A stretch of DNA of 64,000 bases. It comes from Bacteroidaceae bacterium (GTDB lineage Bacteria; Bacteroidota; Bacteroidia; Bacteroidales; Bacteroidaceae). The notes below the pieces were generated by a model, which had not been told where the DNA came from, ran no database searches, and saw only the letters and a program-made list of their open reading frames with translations. The stretch's first letter is position 1. Each line of letters starts with the position of its first letter. Location: the NCBI GenBank assembly GCA_017615835.1, contig JAFZZI010000006.1, forward strand, positions 1 through 64,000. The letters run 5' to 3'. A program made the translations under genes and the position numbers. Shown piece by piece: positions 27,157 through 35,488 of this stretch.

Positions 27157-28209
27157 TTATGTTAACAGGTTTGCCGGCTTTTCCGGATTCCTTAGAATCT
27201 TTCCGGATGCAGCGCGGTATTTTTCTTTGGAATTGTATGGAATACCAATCTTGTCCATGAGCCTCTCAGCCTGAATCTGATGAATCTGCAGCCCCAGCTC
27301 CCACGGGTCATAGCCCAGAAGAAGACCTGCCATCTCCTCGTATGTCAGAACAGGAATGCCGTATCCGTCGCGATCGTAGGTCTTGTGCTCCATCTCGGAT
27401 ATGGTGTATTGCCAACGGTCAAGAAACATTGAGCAGCCGGGACAGTTTGATACAATGAAGTCCGGTTCATAGGGTTCCATCGACTCCAGTTTCTTCTTTG
27501 TGTTGGATATGGAGTAGCCTCTGTTCTCCTGAATAAGATATTGGCGGAAACCGAATCCGCAGCAGTGGCGACGTTCGGGATAATCGACGACCTCGCCTCC
27601 CCACGACTCAATCATTCCGGCCAGAACATAGGGGAACTCTGCCTTGCCGACACCCTTGTCAGGAAATATCTTTGCATAGTGACATCCGATATGTTCAACC
27701 ACCCTTAGCGGTTTTCCTGTAAAACGGTTGACGAGCCTGTATTTCATCTTTTTTGCCAACTCGTTACGGAACTTGTAGATGATGTCTGATGCATGGGCTA
27801 TGTTCTCAGGCAGTTCGAATTCCCTCTTACAAGCCTTCCAAAGGTTCTCACGTGCTTTTTCAAGTAATTCGGGCTTCTCATTCCACATGTGGGTTATCTC
27901 CGTAAAGACTCCAAATGAAGTAACGCACGAAGGCACGTAGTTTTTATATCCGTGTTCAGTCATAAGCGAGAACAGTCTTGCAACTACAGTCATTGTGGTT
28001 TCAAGAGGAACGATATCGCTGTGATAACCTATTCCGGTGCATGTGTGCTGACGGAAGTCGTCAAAGATATCCTTGTCAAGTTCTTCGCGCAGGATTCTTA
28101 GAAATGCCGCCTCTGAACCGGGAAAGAATGTCTGTCTGATACAGCTTCTCTCGTAGAAGAAATGATTGTCTGCGATGACTTTCTGATATTCGTTCCAATA
28201 TCTGTTCAT
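27157..28209 (-). CDS. HdrB-like CCG-domain iron-sulfur protein
   Basis: 350 residues with CCG-type cysteine motifs: CVTSFG, then GCHYAK, RHCCGFGF and NCPGCSMFLD. In HdrB two such motifs bind unusual [4Fe-4S] clusters at the disulfide-reducing site. Here the N-terminal motif is reduced, with C-T-C in HTCTGIGY. It follows the membrane subunit by 6 bases. The in vivo substrate is unknown; a methanogen CoM-CoB disulfide is excluded by the organism. Confidence 0.82.
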   Translation of the reverse strand: MNRYWNEYQKVIADNHFFYERSCIRQTFFPGSEAAFLRILREELDKDIFDDFRQHTCTGIGYHSDIVPLETTMTVVARLFSLMTEHGYKNYVPSCVTSFGVFTEITHMWNEKPELLEKARENLWKACKREFELPENIAHASDIIYKFRNELAKKMKYRLVNRFTGKPLRVVEHIGCHYAKIFPDKGVGKAEFPYVLAGMIESWGGEVVDYPERRHCCGFGFRQYLIQENRGYSISNTKKKLESMEPYEPDFIVSNCPGCSMFLDRWQYTISEMEHKTYDRDGYGIPVLTYEEMAGLLLGYDPWELGLQIHQIQAERLMDKIGIPYNSKEKYRAASGKILRNPEKPANLLT

Positions 28210-28215
28210 AGCTGG

Positions 28216-30156
28216 TTATTTTATGAGATTAGCGGCTACTATTTCGGCTATGTCCTGTACGGGATACTCGTTTGTAGAGTGAAGGAAGGCCTTCTTGCAC
28301 ATAGGACACGCAGTAGCGATGGCATCAACAGGTCTCTCTGTCAGGTTGCGTAATGCATCGTTGCGTATAGTAGTCTGTTCTTCGATTGACAATACAGTGT
28401 TGCCCATATTGAACCCGCAGCAGATACTCTTCTCACGCTGGTTGCGGGTTTTCTGCAAAGTTGTGACAGCATTGAGTACGGAGCGGGGTTGGTCATATAT
28501 GCCGCATCCCCGGCCAAGTTCGCAGGGATCGTGGTACGAGACGCGTCGGCTGTCACGTCCGACGCTTATGCGTCCTTTGCGTATTAGTATGTCAATGTAT
28601 TCCGTGTGATGCATTACCGGTATACCTAAATCGTACTCGTCCTTGAACGAGCGGTAGCAGATAGGACAGGAGGTTACCAGCATGGTCGCACCTGAATTAA
28701 TAATCATTTCAGTGTTCTTCTTCTTCAGATCATCTGCCTGGTTTCTGAATCCCTGCTGGCGCAGCGGACGTCCGCAGCAGATGGAACGGTCACGGTCCAT
28801 GTACCAGTATTTCTGTCCTGCAGCCTCGAATATTCTCATCATGGCTTCTGGAATACCCGGAGTGAGATGGGACATGCAACCTCCGAAGAAAACGACTCGG
28901 CCGATGGCATTGAAAGGTTTGGGAGTGGTGAGATAGGAATAGTTGCCGGAGGAATCAAGTTTACCCTTGTTGCGAGTCATCCGCCTTATGGCCGAGATGT
29001 CAATTCCCACCGGACAATCCTCAACACATCGCTCACACATCAGACAGTTGTCTGCAATAATGCTCATTTTGGCAGGACGGTTATGGTTGCGCAGCCCCCT
29101 GATCAGATATACCGGCTGAATTCTGTGGTTGTTCAGATCCTTGTCAAGCGGACATCCCTGAATGCATACACCGCAACGCGAACAGGCATTAAGTTCAAAC
29201 TTAGTATAACCTGTGGGTTGCTCGCTCTCTTTCACGCCGATCTTGCGGAACCATATCAGCAACAATTCAGTGAAGATATGCATGTAGCGGGTGAAAGGCA
29301 TTGAGAAGAAAAATACCAGCAATGCCAGCGAGTAGCAAAGCCATGATGCCCACTCCAGGTGTCCGGAAATGTCGGGGTTGAATAGGCTGCCAATCGCGTT
29401 TGTCAGGAATCCGCCGTTTTGGTACATACTGGCTGTTATTGATTCAGACAGCAACCTCAGGGGAAATATCAGCCATAGTGAGAGCTTTGCGAGCCTGTCA
29501 AAAAGGTTATGAGACGTAGTTCGTCGCATTCCGACGCTTTTTGACCAGATTCTCTTTGCAAAGGCCAGTGTCAAGCCAAGAAATATGTACAGCAGTATGC
29601 CATCCATGAGGTCGGCATACTGTTTGGAATGCTTGAACATGGCAGGCTCCTTATGGATGAAATAGTTGTAGAAAATCGCAGCATAGAATGGCCTGTGGTA
29701 TTTAAGATGTATTTTGTGGCCTGCCTCATCGTACGTTACACGCTTTGTAAGAAGGTACCTTCTGTCCTTGTCAAATGAATACCATCCGTCTTGTTCAATA
29801 AGAGTGTTGAGCTGTTCTATAGACTGCTCATGATTGAAACAGGCTATGGTTCGGTTGCTCTGTATTGCTCCGACCACTATAAGAAGAGCCCAACCCAACG
29901 CGAACGACTGGTGCATGATGCCCAATACGATGTTCTTACGCAAAATACGGAAATGGACCAGTCCTTCTCTGAACATCTCCCACAGCGCGGGGATGGTCTT
30001 CCACGAGAACCAGTTATGACGGATTATTGTGCGTTGGGCCTCGTCAAACTGACTTATCCAATGGATGTATTTGTATGTGCAGATAGCCAGTAGAAGCAAT
30101 ACTCCGACAAGGAATGGAATAACGAAAGCACTGTATGGAAATATGGATATTTTCAT
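28216..30156 (-). CDS. Membrane-anchored HdrE/HdrD-type fusion Fe-S protein
   Basis: About 646 residues. The N-terminal part has about five membrane helices (AFVIPFLVGVLLLLAICTY; NIVLGIMHQSFALGWALLIVV; and others) resembling the NarI/HdrE cytochrome b family. A dicluster ferredoxin domain follows (CSRCGVCIQGCP; CLMCERCVEDCP), then two CCG motifs (FFGGCMS with ICCGRPLRQ; HDPCELGRGCG with ICCGFNMG). Start at 30156, because this ATG overlaps the upstream stop as ATGA and begins the first helix. It would connect the soluble Hdr-like proteins to the quinone pool. Confidence 0.85.
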   Translation of the reverse strand: MKISIFPYSAFVIPFLVGVLLLLAICTYKYIHWISQFDEAQRTIIRHNWFSWKTIPALWEMFREGLVHFRILRKNIVLGIMHQSFALGWALLIVVGAIQSNRTIACFNHEQSIEQLNTLIEQDGWYSFDKDRRYLLTKRVTYDEAGHKIHLKYHRPFYAAIFYNYFIHKEPAMFKHSKQYADLMDGILLYIFLGLTLAFAKRIWSKSVGMRRTTSHNLFDRLAKLSLWLIFPLRLLSESITASMYQNGGFLTNAIGSLFNPDISGHLEWASWLCYSLALLVFFFSMPFTRYMHIFTELLLIWFRKIGVKESEQPTGYTKFELNACSRCGVCIQGCPLDKDLNNHRIQPVYLIRGLRNHNRPAKMSIIADNCLMCERCVEDCPVGIDISAIRRMTRNKGKLDSSGNYSYLTTPKPFNAIGRVVFFGGCMSHLTPGIPEAMMRIFEAAGQKYWYMDRDRSICCGRPLRQQGFRNQADDLKKKNTEMIINSGATMLVTSCPICYRSFKDEYDLGIPVMHHTEYIDILIRKGRISVGRDSRRVSYHDPCELGRGCGIYDQPRSVLNAVTTLQKTRNQREKSICCGFNMGNTVLSIEEQTTIRNDALRNLTERPVDAIATACPMCKKAFLHSTNEYPVQDIAEIVAANLIK

Positions 30157-30494
30157 TTCTTCTCTTCCTCGAGCATTTTCCGCATGTTGATAATCAGCTG
30201 TCGCAGATTTACGCCGCGTGGGCACACAAGGACGCATTTCCCGCAAAGCATGCACTTCCTGAGTTCTTCGGCCAAGCCTTCCGTATTGCCGCGTCTGAAC
30301 ATGGTGTGCAGACGTCTTATATTGTAATCCGTGAATTGTCTGGCTGAGCAGGTGGCACTGCAGCAACCGCACTGGAAGCATCGTTTGAACGAAGGTACCC
30401 TTCTTGCCAGTTCTTCATATTTGGCCTTGGCGGTTACGTCAAGGTTTTCGCTTCTGGGTTTCTTTATTGAAAATCCAAATTCAGGCATAGTCAA
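30153..30494 (-). CDS. HdrC-like 2x[4Fe-4S] protein
   Basis: 113 residues with two CxxCxxCxxxC motifs (CFQCGCCSATC and CMLCGKCVLVCP) and helical linkers, typical of HdrC. Both ends overlap neighbours by ATGA: start in the stop of the larger HdrC-like gene, stop in the start of the membrane subunit. This indicates tight translational coupling and fixed stoichiometry. Confidence 0.87.
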   Translation of the reverse strand: MTMPEFGFSIKKPRSENLDVTAKAKYEELARRVPSFKRCFQCGCCSATCSARQFTDYNIRRLHTMFRRGNTEGLAEELRKCMLCGKCVLVCPRGVNLRQLIINMRKMLEEEKK

Positions 30495-31096
30495 TCGCTA
30501 GTTAGTCCGTCCAGAAAAGCTTTTCCTCCAGTTACCTCGAAAATGCTTCGTAGTTCGTCCATAGTCTTTTTGTCGATTTTACGGAGCGCACCAGGACCGT
30601 CACCATGGTAGTTGGCACCGAATCGGGGGGCCACCTCTTCGATGTTGTTTCGGTACCACTCCCACACAGGACCCTGTTCAGGATGCTTTGAAGGCAAGAC
30701 TATATCAGGATGAACGCAATAGCCTGTGTTAAGAATATTGCTGCCAATACCGTCTGCAATTTCGGTTTGCTGTTGCCCGAGACTATTGTCCTTGTAGTAG
30801 CCGATTTCCTGTGACACCGTGCGCAGTATTGAGATGACCATTCCGGGAACGTTTCCACGCGGGCAGCGCGTTTTGCAAGAGAGGCATTGACCGCATTCCC
30901 AGATAGTTTCGGAGCGTAGGAGCCTTTCTATTGATTCCTCGTCTCCGCGCTGGACTGTATCGCAAATCCTTCTGGGGTCATAGTCAAAAAATTCGGCTGC
31001 GGGACATATTGCGGTGCAAATTCCGCAGTTCATGCAAGCCTTCAAGGCGTCTTTGTAACGGATGTCCTGTCTGATAAAATCAACCAAATACCCCAT
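30491..31096 (-). CDS. Second, longer HdrC-like 2x[4Fe-4S] protein
   Basis: About 201 residues. Two ferredoxin-type sites, CMNCGICTAICP and CGQCLSCKTRCP, occupy the first half. The second half (about 100 residues) has no motif I recognise and ends in helices. Start at 31096 (MGYLVDF) chosen over 31126, because the predicted -7 element lies at 31122-31115. First gene of the Hdr-like operon. Having two HdrC-like proteins in one operon is unusual. Confidence 0.85.
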   Translation of the reverse strand: MGYLVDFIRQDIRYKDALKACMNCGICTAICPAAEFFDYDPRRICDTVQRGDEESIERLLRSETIWECGQCLSCKTRCPRGNVPGMVISILRTVSQEIGYYKDNSLGQQQTEIADGIGSNILNTGYCVHPDIVLPSKHPEQGPVWEWYRNNIEEVAPRFGANYHGDGPGALRKIDKKTMDELRSIFEVTGGKAFLDGLTSD

Positions 31097-31114
31097 GAGT
31101 ATGATTTTTGAATC

Positions 31115-31152
31115 CAAAGATAGCATTTAATTGACTTTATTATATATCTTTG
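31115..31152. promoter_or_regulatory. Divergent -7 elements between the Hdr-like operon and tatAC
   Basis: TATCTTTG on the - strand (31122-31115) precedes the Hdr-like operon, and TATCTTTG on the + strand (31145-31152) precedes tatA. Both match TAnnTTTG. The -33 positions are not clear for either. Confidence 0.5.
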
Positions 31153-31215
31153 CTGGTAATTAACAATTTATTAACAGAGAGTACAGGGTCTCCTGCTATC
31201 GTCAATTAACTGAAA

Positions 31216-31431
31216 ATGATTACTTTACTGTTTGGTCTTGGCATGCCCGAGGTGTTAGCTCTGGTTTTCATTGCACTTCTTCTGTTTGGTGCAAAACGCA
31301 TACCTGAACTTATGAAGAGCATGGGCAAGGGCGTCCGTAGTTTCAAAGAAGGTATGAACGAGATTGACAAGGAGATAAATTCCGACGTCGAGAGTTCCTC
31401 GAAACACTCTGAAGAGGAGAAGAAAGACTGA
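31216..31431 (+). CDS. tatA: Sec-independent translocase subunit TatA
   Basis: 71 residues. One N-terminal membrane helix (PEVLALVFIALLLF) followed by the FGAKRIPEL hinge and an amphipathic helix (GKGVRSFKEGM), then a charged tail. Forms the Tat translocation pore. The gene lies 32 bases before tatC. The Tat-signal aldo/keto reductase at 22216 is a local candidate client. Confidence 0.95.
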   Translation: MITLLFGLGMPEVLALVFIALLLFGAKRIPELMKSMGKGVRSFKEGMNEIDKEINSDVESSSKHSEEEKKD

Positions 31432-31463
31432 ATCATTCTGCCTCTGACTGACTTTATTACGGG

Positions 31464-32249
31464 ATGGATGATTCCAAGATGACATTCTGGGATCACTTGG
31501 AGGTTCTCAGACGGATAATTCTGAGGATTCTTGCGATAGCCGCAACTGTAGCAGTAGTGGCTTTCTGTTTCAAGAATCTGTTGTTCAGGATAATACTCGC
31601 TCCCAGCAAACCCGGGTTTATAACCTATCGCCTGTTTGCCGGCATAGCAGACAGACTGGGTGCAGATTCTTCGTCCCTGCTTGATTTCAGTGTTGACCTT
31701 TTCAGCACCATGCTCACTGCACAGTTCATGACACACATGAAGATGGCGTTCTGCTTTGCACTGTTGCTGGTGATTCCATACATTATATTTGAACTTTACG
31801 GCTTCGTGGCTCCGGCCCTTCGCAGTGATGAACGCAAGTATTCCACAACTGTCATTGTGTGGTCATACCTGTTGTTCATGATGGGCGTGCTGCTCAATTA
31901 CTATCTGATATTCCCGTTGGCTTTCAGGTTTCTTGGAACATACCAGGTAAGCCCTGACGTGCCCAATGTCATAACGCTGACTTCTTATACCGACATGCTG
32001 CTGACCCTGACTGTAATGATGGGGGTAATGTTCGAGCTGCCAGTTCTTTCATGGTTTCTTGCAAAACTAGGTCTGCTCAATGCTGTCTTTATGAAGAAAT
32101 ACCGCCGTCATGCCATACTGGTGATTTTCATAGTCTCAGCTATAATTACACCTACAACCGATGTCTTTACATTGACGGTAGTCGCTATTCCGATCTATCT
32201 GTTGTACGAAGCCAGTATTATGGTCGTGCGAAAGAGTGCCCGGACGTAG
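31464..32249 (+). CDS. tatC: Sec-independent translocase subunit TatC
   Basis: 261 residues with six membrane helices. The N-terminal MTFWDHLEVLRR is the TatC signature that binds twin-arginine signals, and FELYGFVAPALRSDERK is the conserved cytoplasmic loop. A start two codons later is not excluded. With TatA but no separate TatB this is a minimal TatAC system. Ends before the hairpin at 32257-32287. Confidence 0.95.
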   Translation: MDDSKMTFWDHLEVLRRIILRILAIAATVAVVAFCFKNLLFRIILAPSKPGFITYRLFAGIADRLGADSSSLLDFSVDLFSTMLTAQFMTHMKMAFCFALLLVIPYIIFELYGFVAPALRSDERKYSTTVIVWSYLLFMMGVLLNYYLIFPLAFRFLGTYQVSPDVPNVITLTSYTDMLLTLTVMMGVMFELPVLSWFLAKLGLLNAVFMKKYRRHAILVIFIVSAIITPTTDVFTLTVVAIPIYLLYEASIMVVRKSART

Positions 32250-32256
32250 AATACAG

Positions 32257-32290
32257 AGGAAGGCTGCAAATTTGTTGCAGCCTTCCTTCT
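32257..32290. terminator. Terminator after tatC (bidirectional)
   Basis: AGGAAGGCTGCAA (32257-32269), 5-nt loop, TTGCAGCCTTCCT (32275-32287): 13-bp perfect stem followed by TCT T-rich sequence. It lies between convergent tatC and the OadA-like gene. Confidence 0.85.
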
Positions 32291-32314
32291 TACTTATATC
32301 AATATCCGGAGATA

Positions 32315-34207
32315 TCATTTCTTTTTTTGGACGTTCATTGAGTCCTTCCACTTACCTTCAGCAGAGATTACCTTGTTGTCTGCCGGTTTATTGAAGGCTT
32401 TTTTTACCTCTTTGTCTTGCTTTTTCACATCCGATTTACCAAGCCAGGCAACAGATTGACCCTTTGCAACTGTCGCTCCCTGCTCAGCATCTATGCCGGC
32501 AATCTTGCAGTCCATGGGGGCTGGGAGAGGAACAATTCCGTGGTGAGTCTGAAGGTATGCAATAATCTCGCCTTCAGCGAATCTTGTGCCGAATGCAGGG
32601 GCTTTCGAATCTTCATTATAGTCGAGTTCCCATAGCACACGCCCATTGCACGGAGCATCCAAAGGTTCTGCATCGGGGTGAAGAATGGCGCGTTTTTCTG
32701 AAGCACTGAAGTGCTTGACAGGCCCTCCTGCGGTACCGGCCTGAGCCTTTTCCATACGTTCCATGAGATCTTTGTTGAACTGATCTTTGGCCTGTCCCGA
32801 CTTGAACTCGCGATACTGCTTTTCGTGCATGGCAAACTCGAACAGCTCCTCGTCGTCCTGACCGCGATCCCAGCCAAGTTCATTCATCATCTTCTCGAAT
32901 CGTGGCAATTCGTCCGGGTAGAGTGCCTGAGGATCTCCTGTATAGAACTCGAAATTCTTCTCTTTGGCAAGTTCTACTATTTCCGGAGCAAGCTCGCCTG
33001 GCAGTTTGCCTGACTTACCTAGAATCATGCCCCACATGGCGGGATCCATACGCGTGAATGGCTTCTCGTCCATCGACTTTGAGTAGAGGTTCATTAGAGC
33101 GGCATTCTTTACATACTGGCTGAACGGTGTAACAAGACAAGGTGTACCAAGCATCGGCCAAATACGCTGAACCTCGTCGAAAAGTTCGACCAGCAATTCG
33201 TCCTCTGAAAGTTCGTGTTCTCCTTTCTTGCGCAGGTTGGCGTTGATGGCTGCATGCATACCTTTCAGATCGGCCATCAGTGAGCCCATCATACCGCCCG
33301 GTAGTCCGCAACCTACCAGCAAAGATGTCATTAGTGAGTTTTTCGGATCAATCCAATAACCAAGGAAGTCGTCCATGAAGCTCTGTGTGAGGCTACGTGC
33401 CTCCATATATGCTTTCATGTTGATATCCTTGACAAGGAAACCTGCATCCTTGAGCATAGCCTGTATGGTTATAACATCCGGATGTACCTTACCCCAGGAA
33501 AGGGGTTCCATTGCAACATCCAGAACATCACCGCCAGCCTTTGCTACTTCAAGCATCGATGCTACCGAGAATCCAGGTCCGGTATGACCATGATATTGTA
33601 TTATAATATCGGGGTGATTCTCCTTGATTGCCTTGACGATAGTTCCGAGCATCACCGGACGTCCTATTCCGGCCATATCCTTAAGACATATTTCCTGAGC
33701 ACCACCCTCAATCAGCTGTTCGGCAAGATTGATGTAGTATTCAACAGTGTGAACCTTAGAGTAAGTTATGCACATTGTTGCCTGTGCTGTCATGCCGGCA
33801 GCCTTTGCCCACTTGATAGAAGGAATTATGTTTCGCGGATCGTTGAGACCGCAGAAGATGCGGGTGATGTCAGTCCCCTGTGCATGCTTCACCTTGTACA
33901 TCAGTTGCCTGACATCTGCAGGAACAGGATTCATGCGGAGGGCGTTAAGACCACGGTCCAGCATGTGTGTCTTGATGCCTGCTTCATGGAACGGTTTCGT
34001 AAAGGTACGGACTGCGAGGTTCGGGTTCTCGCCATAAAGCAGGTTTACTTGCTCCATGGCACCGCCGTTTGTCTCAACGCGGTCAAAGCATCCCATGTCA
34101 ATTATTACCGGAGCAATCTTGGCAAGTTGGTCCTTTCGTGGAACATACTTTCCGGACGACTGCCACATATCACGGTAGACCAAACTGAATTGAACTTCTT
34201 TTTTCAT
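32315..34207 (-). CDS. OadA/PycB-like carboxyltransferase with a biotin-less C-terminal domain
   Basis: 630 residues. N-terminal DRE-TIM barrel carboxyltransferase: YRDMWQSSG, the catalytic-lysine block EICLKDMAGI, and metal-binding YHGHTGPG. A conserved PYC_OADA domain follows. The C-terminal barrel-sandwich domain is recognisable (GEIIAYL, then GATVAKGQSVAWLG). However, the residues that should read EAMKM are QTHHG (553-557), so the biotin lysine is His556. It is likely to use a separate carrier, such as the tandem-biotinyl protein at 16320. Substrate oxaloacetate or pyruvate (family knowledge). It stands alone after a terminator. Confidence 0.88.
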   Translation of the reverse strand: MKKEVQFSLVYRDMWQSSGKYVPRKDQLAKIAPVIIDMGCFDRVETNGGAMEQVNLLYGENPNLAVRTFTKPFHEAGIKTHMLDRGLNALRMNPVPADVRQLMYKVKHAQGTDITRIFCGLNDPRNIIPSIKWAKAAGMTAQATMCITYSKVHTVEYYINLAEQLIEGGAQEICLKDMAGIGRPVMLGTIVKAIKENHPDIIIQYHGHTGPGFSVASMLEVAKAGGDVLDVAMEPLSWGKVHPDVITIQAMLKDAGFLVKDINMKAYMEARSLTQSFMDDFLGYWIDPKNSLMTSLLVGCGLPGGMMGSLMADLKGMHAAINANLRKKGEHELSEDELLVELFDEVQRIWPMLGTPCLVTPFSQYVKNAALMNLYSKSMDEKPFTRMDPAMWGMILGKSGKLPGELAPEIVELAKEKNFEFYTGDPQALYPDELPRFEKMMNELGWDRGQDDEELFEFAMHEKQYREFKSGQAKDQFNKDLMERMEKAQAGTAGGPVKHFSASEKRAILHPDAEPLDAPCNGRVLWELDYNEDSKAPAFGTRFAEGEIIAYLQTHHGIVPLPAPMDCKIAGIDAEQGATVAKGQSVAWLGKSDVKKQDKEVKKAFNKPADNKVISAEGKWKDSMNVQKKK

Positions 34208-34265
34208 ATTTGACTTATTTCTTTACTTTCTTTGATTTCTAATTGCTTCCGTATCCAGGAGAGTT

Positions 34266-35483
34266 TTATGCGTCAATTGCCTTGCGGAACCACCTGGCAC
34301 GGTCACAACCTTCGCCAGTGTTCAGAAGCACCAGATTGCCATCTCGGATATCTCCCTTTTTCAGAGCCTCATAGAATCCGGCAATGCAGACGGCAGACGC
34401 CGGTCCCATATAGATCCCACGCTCTTTCTTTACGATACGTCCGTATTCCTCAAGTCCCTCTTCGCTGATACGCAGGAAACAGCCGCCGCTATTCCTGACG
34501 ATAGGGCCGACCAGAGGGTACATGCCTGGAGTCCCGGCAGTGAGTATCGAAATACGTGTCCTTGGAGTTACTGACGGGAAATGCTTCTCCCATCCTTCGG
34601 GGAAGCCATTTTCAACAGCCCATTCCCAAGCCTGAACCATCGGATCGCAGGTGTCTTGTTGTACAAGAAGCATTTTTGGCATTTTATGGTGGGGATATGC
34701 AGCGGCAATCTCGCGCATACCTTTCTCAAATGCTATCGGACTTGTTCCTCCTGCAACGGCCTGCATATAGACGTCAGGTATGCGACCCAGTTGGCGCATA
34801 CATTCGAACACCAGCGTCTTCTTGGCCTCAACGCGTATAGGGTCAATATTACCTGCTGAAATCATTACCTTGTGTTCTTTGTGGAATTCGGCAGCCTCTG
34901 CCTTGGCCTGGCCGTAGCCCCCCGTTGAAACTGTAAGGTTTTGTCCGGTGGCCATTATGGCTTCGCGGGTCTCATCGTACATATCATTAGGGGCAAAGAC
35001 GTCAAACTTTACTCCGGCCTTGGCAAGATATGTGGCGTAGGCAGTAGCGGCATTTCCTGTCGACGCCAGACAGTATTCGTTTACGCCATGCTGACTGAAG
35101 AGAGTGGCGGCAAGTGAAGCCGCTATATCTTTGAATGTGCCGGTACCGCGGTTAAGGTCGTTGCGACATACCACTACACGACAGTCAACACCATACTTGC
35201 TGCGGGCAAAGTCGCTAAGGAAACTCCACTCCTCGATGGGTACTGCACCTTCTCCGAAACTCACGATACCCTCCCTGCTTTCAATCGGAAGAAAGTCGTA
35301 ATAGTGGTAAAGGTTTTCGGGCTCTGTGTCGCTTGAACAAAGCTTGTCCAACAAGCGGTAATCGGTTGTATAGACAGCCTCGGCATGGTTGCTGCCGCAC
35401 TCGCAGAGTTGGTCCTGTCTGAACCATTCGGCGAACCCCCCTATTGTTTTGCCACACTTCCTGCAGACTAGCCGGTATTTCAT
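34266..35483 (-). CDS. Threonine-synthase-like PLP enzyme; candidate cysteate synthase
   Basis: 405 residues. N-terminal zinc-ribbon cysteines C7, C10, C27, C29. PLP fold type II: lysine 118 in NRGTGTFKD, phosphate loop around STGNAATAYATY, and a C-terminal GEGCDRARWF end. It is homologous to threonine synthase, but the loop before the lysine (NRGTG) departs from the usual NPTGS. No other threonine-pathway gene is adjacent. It is 5 bases downstream of an alpha-oxoamine synthase. Methanosarcina cysteate synthase is a known threonine synthase relative that makes cysteate from phosphoserine and sulfite. The same role here is inference from context. Confidence 0.75.
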   Translation of the reverse strand: MKYRLVCRKCGKTIGGFAEWFRQDQLCECGSNHAEAVYTTDYRLLDKLCSSDTEPENLYHYYDFLPIESREGIVSFGEGAVPIEEWSFLSDFARSKYGVDCRVVVCRNDLNRGTGTFKDIAASLAATLFSQHGVNEYCLASTGNAATAYATYLAKAGVKFDVFAPNDMYDETREAIMATGQNLTVSTGGYGQAKAEAAEFHKEHKVMISAGNIDPIRVEAKKTLVFECMRQLGRIPDVYMQAVAGGTSPIAFEKGMREIAAAYPHHKMPKMLLVQQDTCDPMVQAWEWAVENGFPEGWEKHFPSVTPRTRISILTAGTPGMYPLVGPIVRNSGGCFLRISEEGLEEYGRIVKKERGIYMGPASAVCIAGFYEALKKGDIRDGNLVLLNTGEGCDRARWFRKAIDA

Positions 35484-35488
35484 TTCTT

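Noticed and set aside
30157-30381. N-terminal extension of the membrane Hdr-like subunit
   Set aside because: It overlaps the HdrC-like gene in another frame, and the ATG at 30156 overlaps that gene's stop as ATGA and opens the first membrane helix.
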